Of a stretch of 64,000 bases of DNA, positions 61,732-64,000 are shown one piece after another (the first letter of the stretch is position 1; each line of letters opens with the position of its first letter). Source of the DNA: Rikenella sp031549665 (lineage in GTDB: Bacteria; Bacteroidota; Bacteroidia; Bacteroidales; Rikenellaceae). Made by a program: the position numbers and the translations under genes. The stretch lies in assembly GCA_031549665.1 (NCBI GenBank), contig JAVBPJ010000008.1, forward strand, positions 1 to 64,000. The letters run 5' to 3'. Under the pieces are notes generated by a model. That model was not told the DNA's origin and made no database searches. It saw only the letters and a list, made by a program, of their open reading frames with translations.

Positions 61732-62580
61732 ATGAAACAAACACACGAATTAGAAGCCATCGCCAGTCAGGTGCGACGAGACATTGTCCGCATGGTTACG
61801 GCCGTTAACTCGGGCCACCCGGGAGGATCGCTCGGAGCCGCCGACCTGCTCGTTACCCTGTTCTTCGACATCCTGGAGGCCGACCCCGCACGCTTTACGA
61901 AAGAGGGTCGGGGCGAAGACCTTTTCTACTTGTCGAACGGCCACATATCGCCCGTACTGTACAGCGTACTGGCCCATCGGGGCTATTTCCCCGTAGCCGA
62001 ATTGGACACTTTCCGCAAGATCGGGAGCCGCCTGCAAGGCCACCCCAGCCCCGCCAAGGGACTGCCCGGAGTTCGCGTAGCCAGCGGATCGCTCGGACAG
62101 GGACTCTCGTGCGGCATCGGCCACGCGCTGGCCAAACGGCTCGACGGCGATCCCCACAAAGTATTCGTGCTGATGGGCGACGGCGAACTGGAAGAGGGAC
62201 AAATCTGGGAAGCCGCCCTCTTTGCCCACGCCCGCAAGGTGGACAACCTGATCGGGATGGTCGACCTGAACGGCCAGCAAATCGACGGAAGCTGCGCCGA
62301 GGTGATGGCCCTGGACAACCTGCGCGGCAAGTGGGAAGCCTTCGGCTGGACAGTCGAAGAGGTGGACGGACACGACATCGACGCCCTGCGGGCCGCCCTG
62401 CTTCGCTGCAAAAACGAACTGTGCGGACACGGCAAGCCCGTCGTGCTGCTGGTACACACCATCATGGGCAAGGGAGTCGACTTTATGGAAGGCACCAACG
62501 AATTCCACGGCAAAGCCCCCACGCCCCAGCAGGCCGAACACGCCTTGACCCAACTCAAAGAAACCCTCGGAGACTACTAA
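61732..62580 (+). CDS. Transketolase, N-terminal subunit
   Basis: 282 aa. Thiamine-diphosphate-binding half: NSGHPGGSLGAADLLVTLF, RLQGHPSPAKGLPGVRVASGSLGQGLS (in parts), VFVLMGDGELEEGQIWEAAL with the GDG...N type ThDP motif, GKGVDFMEG. A separate polypeptide that needs the next gene product; this two-gene form is common in Bacteroidota and is not a frameshift. Seven nt before the C-terminal subunit gene. Confidence 0.95.
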   Translation: MKQTHELEAIASQVRRDIVRMVTAVNSGHPGGSLGAADLLVTLFFDILEADPARFTKEGRGEDLFYLSNGHISPVLYSVLAHRGYFPVAELDTFRKIGSRLQGHPSPAKGLPGVRVASGSLGQGLSCGIGHALAKRLDGDPHKVFVLMGDGELEEGQIWEAALFAHARKVDNLIGMVDLNGQQIDGSCAEVMALDNLRGKWEAFGWTVEEVDGHDIDALRAALLRCKNELCGHGKPVVLLVHTIMGKGVDFMEGTNEFHGKAPTPQQAEHALTQLKETLGDY

Positions 62581-62587
62581 ACCACCT

Positions 62588-63541
62588 ATGAGACCCTACG
62601 AAGTAACAGGAAAAAAAGATACCCGTTCGGGATTCGGAGACGGAATCGCCGAGGCCGCCCGCGAAAACGACCGCATCGTCGCCATGTGCGCCGATCTCTC
62701 CAGCTCGCTCAAGCTCGACACCTTCATGAAAGAGCATCCCGACCGCTACTTCCAGGCGGGGATCAGCGAAGCCAATATGATAAGCACCTGCGCCGGACTG
62801 GCCGTAGGCGGGAAGATCCCTTTCGCCACCACTTTCGCCATGTTCGCCACCGGACACGTCTACGACCAGATCCGCCAAAGCGTTTGCTACTCGAACGCGA
62901 ACGTCAAGATCGCCGCCTCGCACGCCGGACTCACCCTCGGCGAAGACGGCGCCACCCACCAAATTTTGGAAGACATCGGCCTGATGAAGATGCTCCCCAA
63001 CATGGTGGTAATCAACCCCTGCGACTACAACCAGACCAAAGCGGCCACCAAAGCCGTGATCGGACACGTCGGCCCGGTGTACCTGCGTTTCGGACGGCCC
63101 GCCGTTCCCGTTTTCACCCCCGCCGACGAACCCTTCGTGATCGGCAAAGCCATTCCGATGAGCCAGGGGAGCGACGTTACCCTGATCGCCACCGGCCACC
63201 TGGTATGGCCCGCCATCGGCGCGGTCGAAGCGCTCGAAAAAGAGGGCCTCAGCGTCGACCTGCTCAACATCCACACCATCAAGCCCCTGGACCGCGAAGC
63301 CATCCTCGCCTCGGTGAGCAAGACCCGCTGCGTGGTTACCTGCGAAGAACACATGATCAACGGCGGACTGGGCGACAGCGTGGCCCAACTGCTCGCGCGC
63401 GAGCTTCCCGCCCCGCAGGAGTACATCGGCGTGGACGACCGTTTCGGCGAGAGCGGAACCCCCGACGAACTGATGGTAAAGTACGGCCTTGACACCCCGC
63501 ACATCATCGAAGCCTGTAAACGGGCGATGAGCCGCAAATAA
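62588..63541 (+). CDS. Transketolase, C-terminal subunit
   Basis: 317 aa. Pyrimidine-binding and C-terminal domains: ALRE-like FGDGIAEAARENDRIVAMCADLSSS, GISEANMISTCAGLAVGGKIPFATTF (in parts), YVRFGRP-like YLRFGRPAVPV, and C-terminal VVTCEEHMINGGLGDSVAQLLA. Completes transketolase for the non-oxidative pentose phosphate route. Seventeen nt before the sigma factor gene. Confidence 0.95.
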   Translation: MRPYEVTGKKDTRSGFGDGIAEAARENDRIVAMCADLSSSLKLDTFMKEHPDRYFQAGISEANMISTCAGLAVGGKIPFATTFAMFATGHVYDQIRQSVCYSNANVKIAASHAGLTLGEDGATHQILEDIGLMKMLPNMVVINPCDYNQTKAATKAVIGHVGPVYLRFGRPAVPVFTPADEPFVIGKAIPMSQGSDVTLIATGHLVWPAIGAVEALEKEGLSVDLLNIHTIKPLDREAILASVSKTRCVVTCEEHMINGGLGDSVAQLLARELPAPQEYIGVDDRFGESGTPDELMVKYGLDTPHIIEACKRAMSRK

Positions 63542-63558
63542 CCTCCCGCAACACCCCC

Positions 63559-64000
63559 TTGGCCCACCACGACGACGACCACCGGCTGCTCGAGCAGTTC
63601 CGCGACCCCGACACCCGCGAGGCCGCCTTTGCGTGCATTGTCGATCGTTACAGCCAACGGATCTACTGGACCGTCCGGAAAATCGTGGTGAGCCACCACG
63701 ATGCCGACGACGTGGTGCAAAACGTCTTTCTGAAAAGCTGGGGATCGCTCGAAAACTTCCGGGGCGAATCGGGACTCTTCACCTGGCTTTACCGCATTGC
63801 CGTCAACGAAGCCCTGAGTATGCTGCGCAGCCGGCGCACCGGCCTCTTCTCGTCGTTGAGCGATGCCGACACACGCTTCGACCGCATTGTCGACAACGAA
63901 GGACTTTTCGACGGAAACGCCGTGGAGCGCGTGCTGGAACGGGCCATCAACAGGCTCCCGCCCCGCCAGCGAACCGTGTTCACGCTGCGTTACTGGGACA
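63559..64000 (+). CDS. RNA polymerase ECF-type sigma factor (partial)
   Basis: At least 147 codons, cut by the window end. Starts at TTG (63559, LAHHDDDHRLLEQFRDPDTRE); no ATG or GTG alternative precedes it after the transketolase stop. Region 2: IYWTVRKIVVSHHDADDVVQNVFLKSW then NFRGESGLFTWLYRIAVNEAL; region 4 begins AINRLPPRQRTVFTLRYWD. Probably transcribed with the tkt genes. An anti-sigma factor may follow outside the window. Confidence 0.88.
   Translation, partial: MAHHDDDHRLLEQFRDPDTREAAFACIVDRYSQRIYWTVRKIVVSHHDADDVVQNVFLKSWGSLENFRGESGLFTWLYRIAVNEALSMLRSRRTGLFSSLSDADTRFDRIVDNEGLFDGNAVERVLERAINRLPPRQRTVFTLRYWD

Noticed and set aside
61732..63541. Transketolase in two pieces as a possible frameshift
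   Set aside because: Each piece has its own start and stop, is separated by 7 nt, and corresponds exactly to the known two-subunit form.

Overview
The window is one contiguous piece of a GC-rich (roughly 60% by eye) Bacteroidota chromosome. The order Bacteroidales fits best, and a Rikenellaceae/Alistipes-like genome is plausible, but no rRNA is present to settle it. The evidence is a recurring TAnnTTTG -7 promoter box upstream of nearly every transcription unit, few obvious Shine-Dalgarno sequences, a batABDE-type operon, DUF3078, DUF4301 and DUF2807 proteins, and GH92 and GH2 glycosidase-family proteins. Coding density is high. I saw no phage, insertion sequence, CRISPR array, tRNA or rRNA.

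Layout. (1) 0.1-2.2 kb: endonuclease IV (nfo) divergent from a DUF3078 outer-membrane-type protein. (2) 2.2-11.3 kb, minus strand: a DUF4301 gene followed by a compact V-type ATPase operon in the order E, DUF2764, A, B, D, I, K. (3) 11.3-14.3 kb: murB, then a 1.2 kb non-coding stretch with degenerate repeats, then thiM. (4) 14.4-20.9 kb: a GH92 mannosidase, the large purL, and a small YjbR protein. (5) 21-29.2 kb: an acetyl-CoA hydrolase/CoA-transferase divergent from a beta-propeller protein, a RecB/AddA-like helicase-nuclease and an S9 peptidase. (6) 29.3-33.7 kb: mqnD (futalosine menaquinone pathway) with a DUF2807 protein, divergent from pdxA, then gdhA. (7) 34-39.8 kb: gpmI and four M23 metallopeptidase genes on the minus strand. 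(8) 39.9-44.8 kb: alaS, trxB and a fifth M23 (LysM) lipoprotein. (9) 44.9-54 kb: a MoxR/Bat operon ending in recR. (10) 54-56.8 kb: nth divergent from a GH2-family protein. (11) 56.8-64 kb: rsfS, ftsH, cdsA, psd, an AI-2E family permease, split transketolase and an ECF-type sigma factor that runs off the window.

Most genes are housekeeping: DNA repair (nfo, recR, nth, AddA-like), cell wall (murB, M23 enzymes), phospholipid synthesis (cdsA, psd), central metabolism (gpmI, gdhA, tkt) and ion-motive force (V-ATPase).

The most unusual signals are four. The GH2 protein appears to have both catalytic glutamates replaced by glutamine. The V-ATPase lacks genes for C, F and G, has DUF2764 in the stator/stalk position, and carries a Na+-type c-ring signature. 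All eight divergent gene pairs have paired opposed -7 boxes with clustered spacings. Three secreted-protein genes have start codons that coincide with the predicted transcription start, so their mRNAs may be leaderless.
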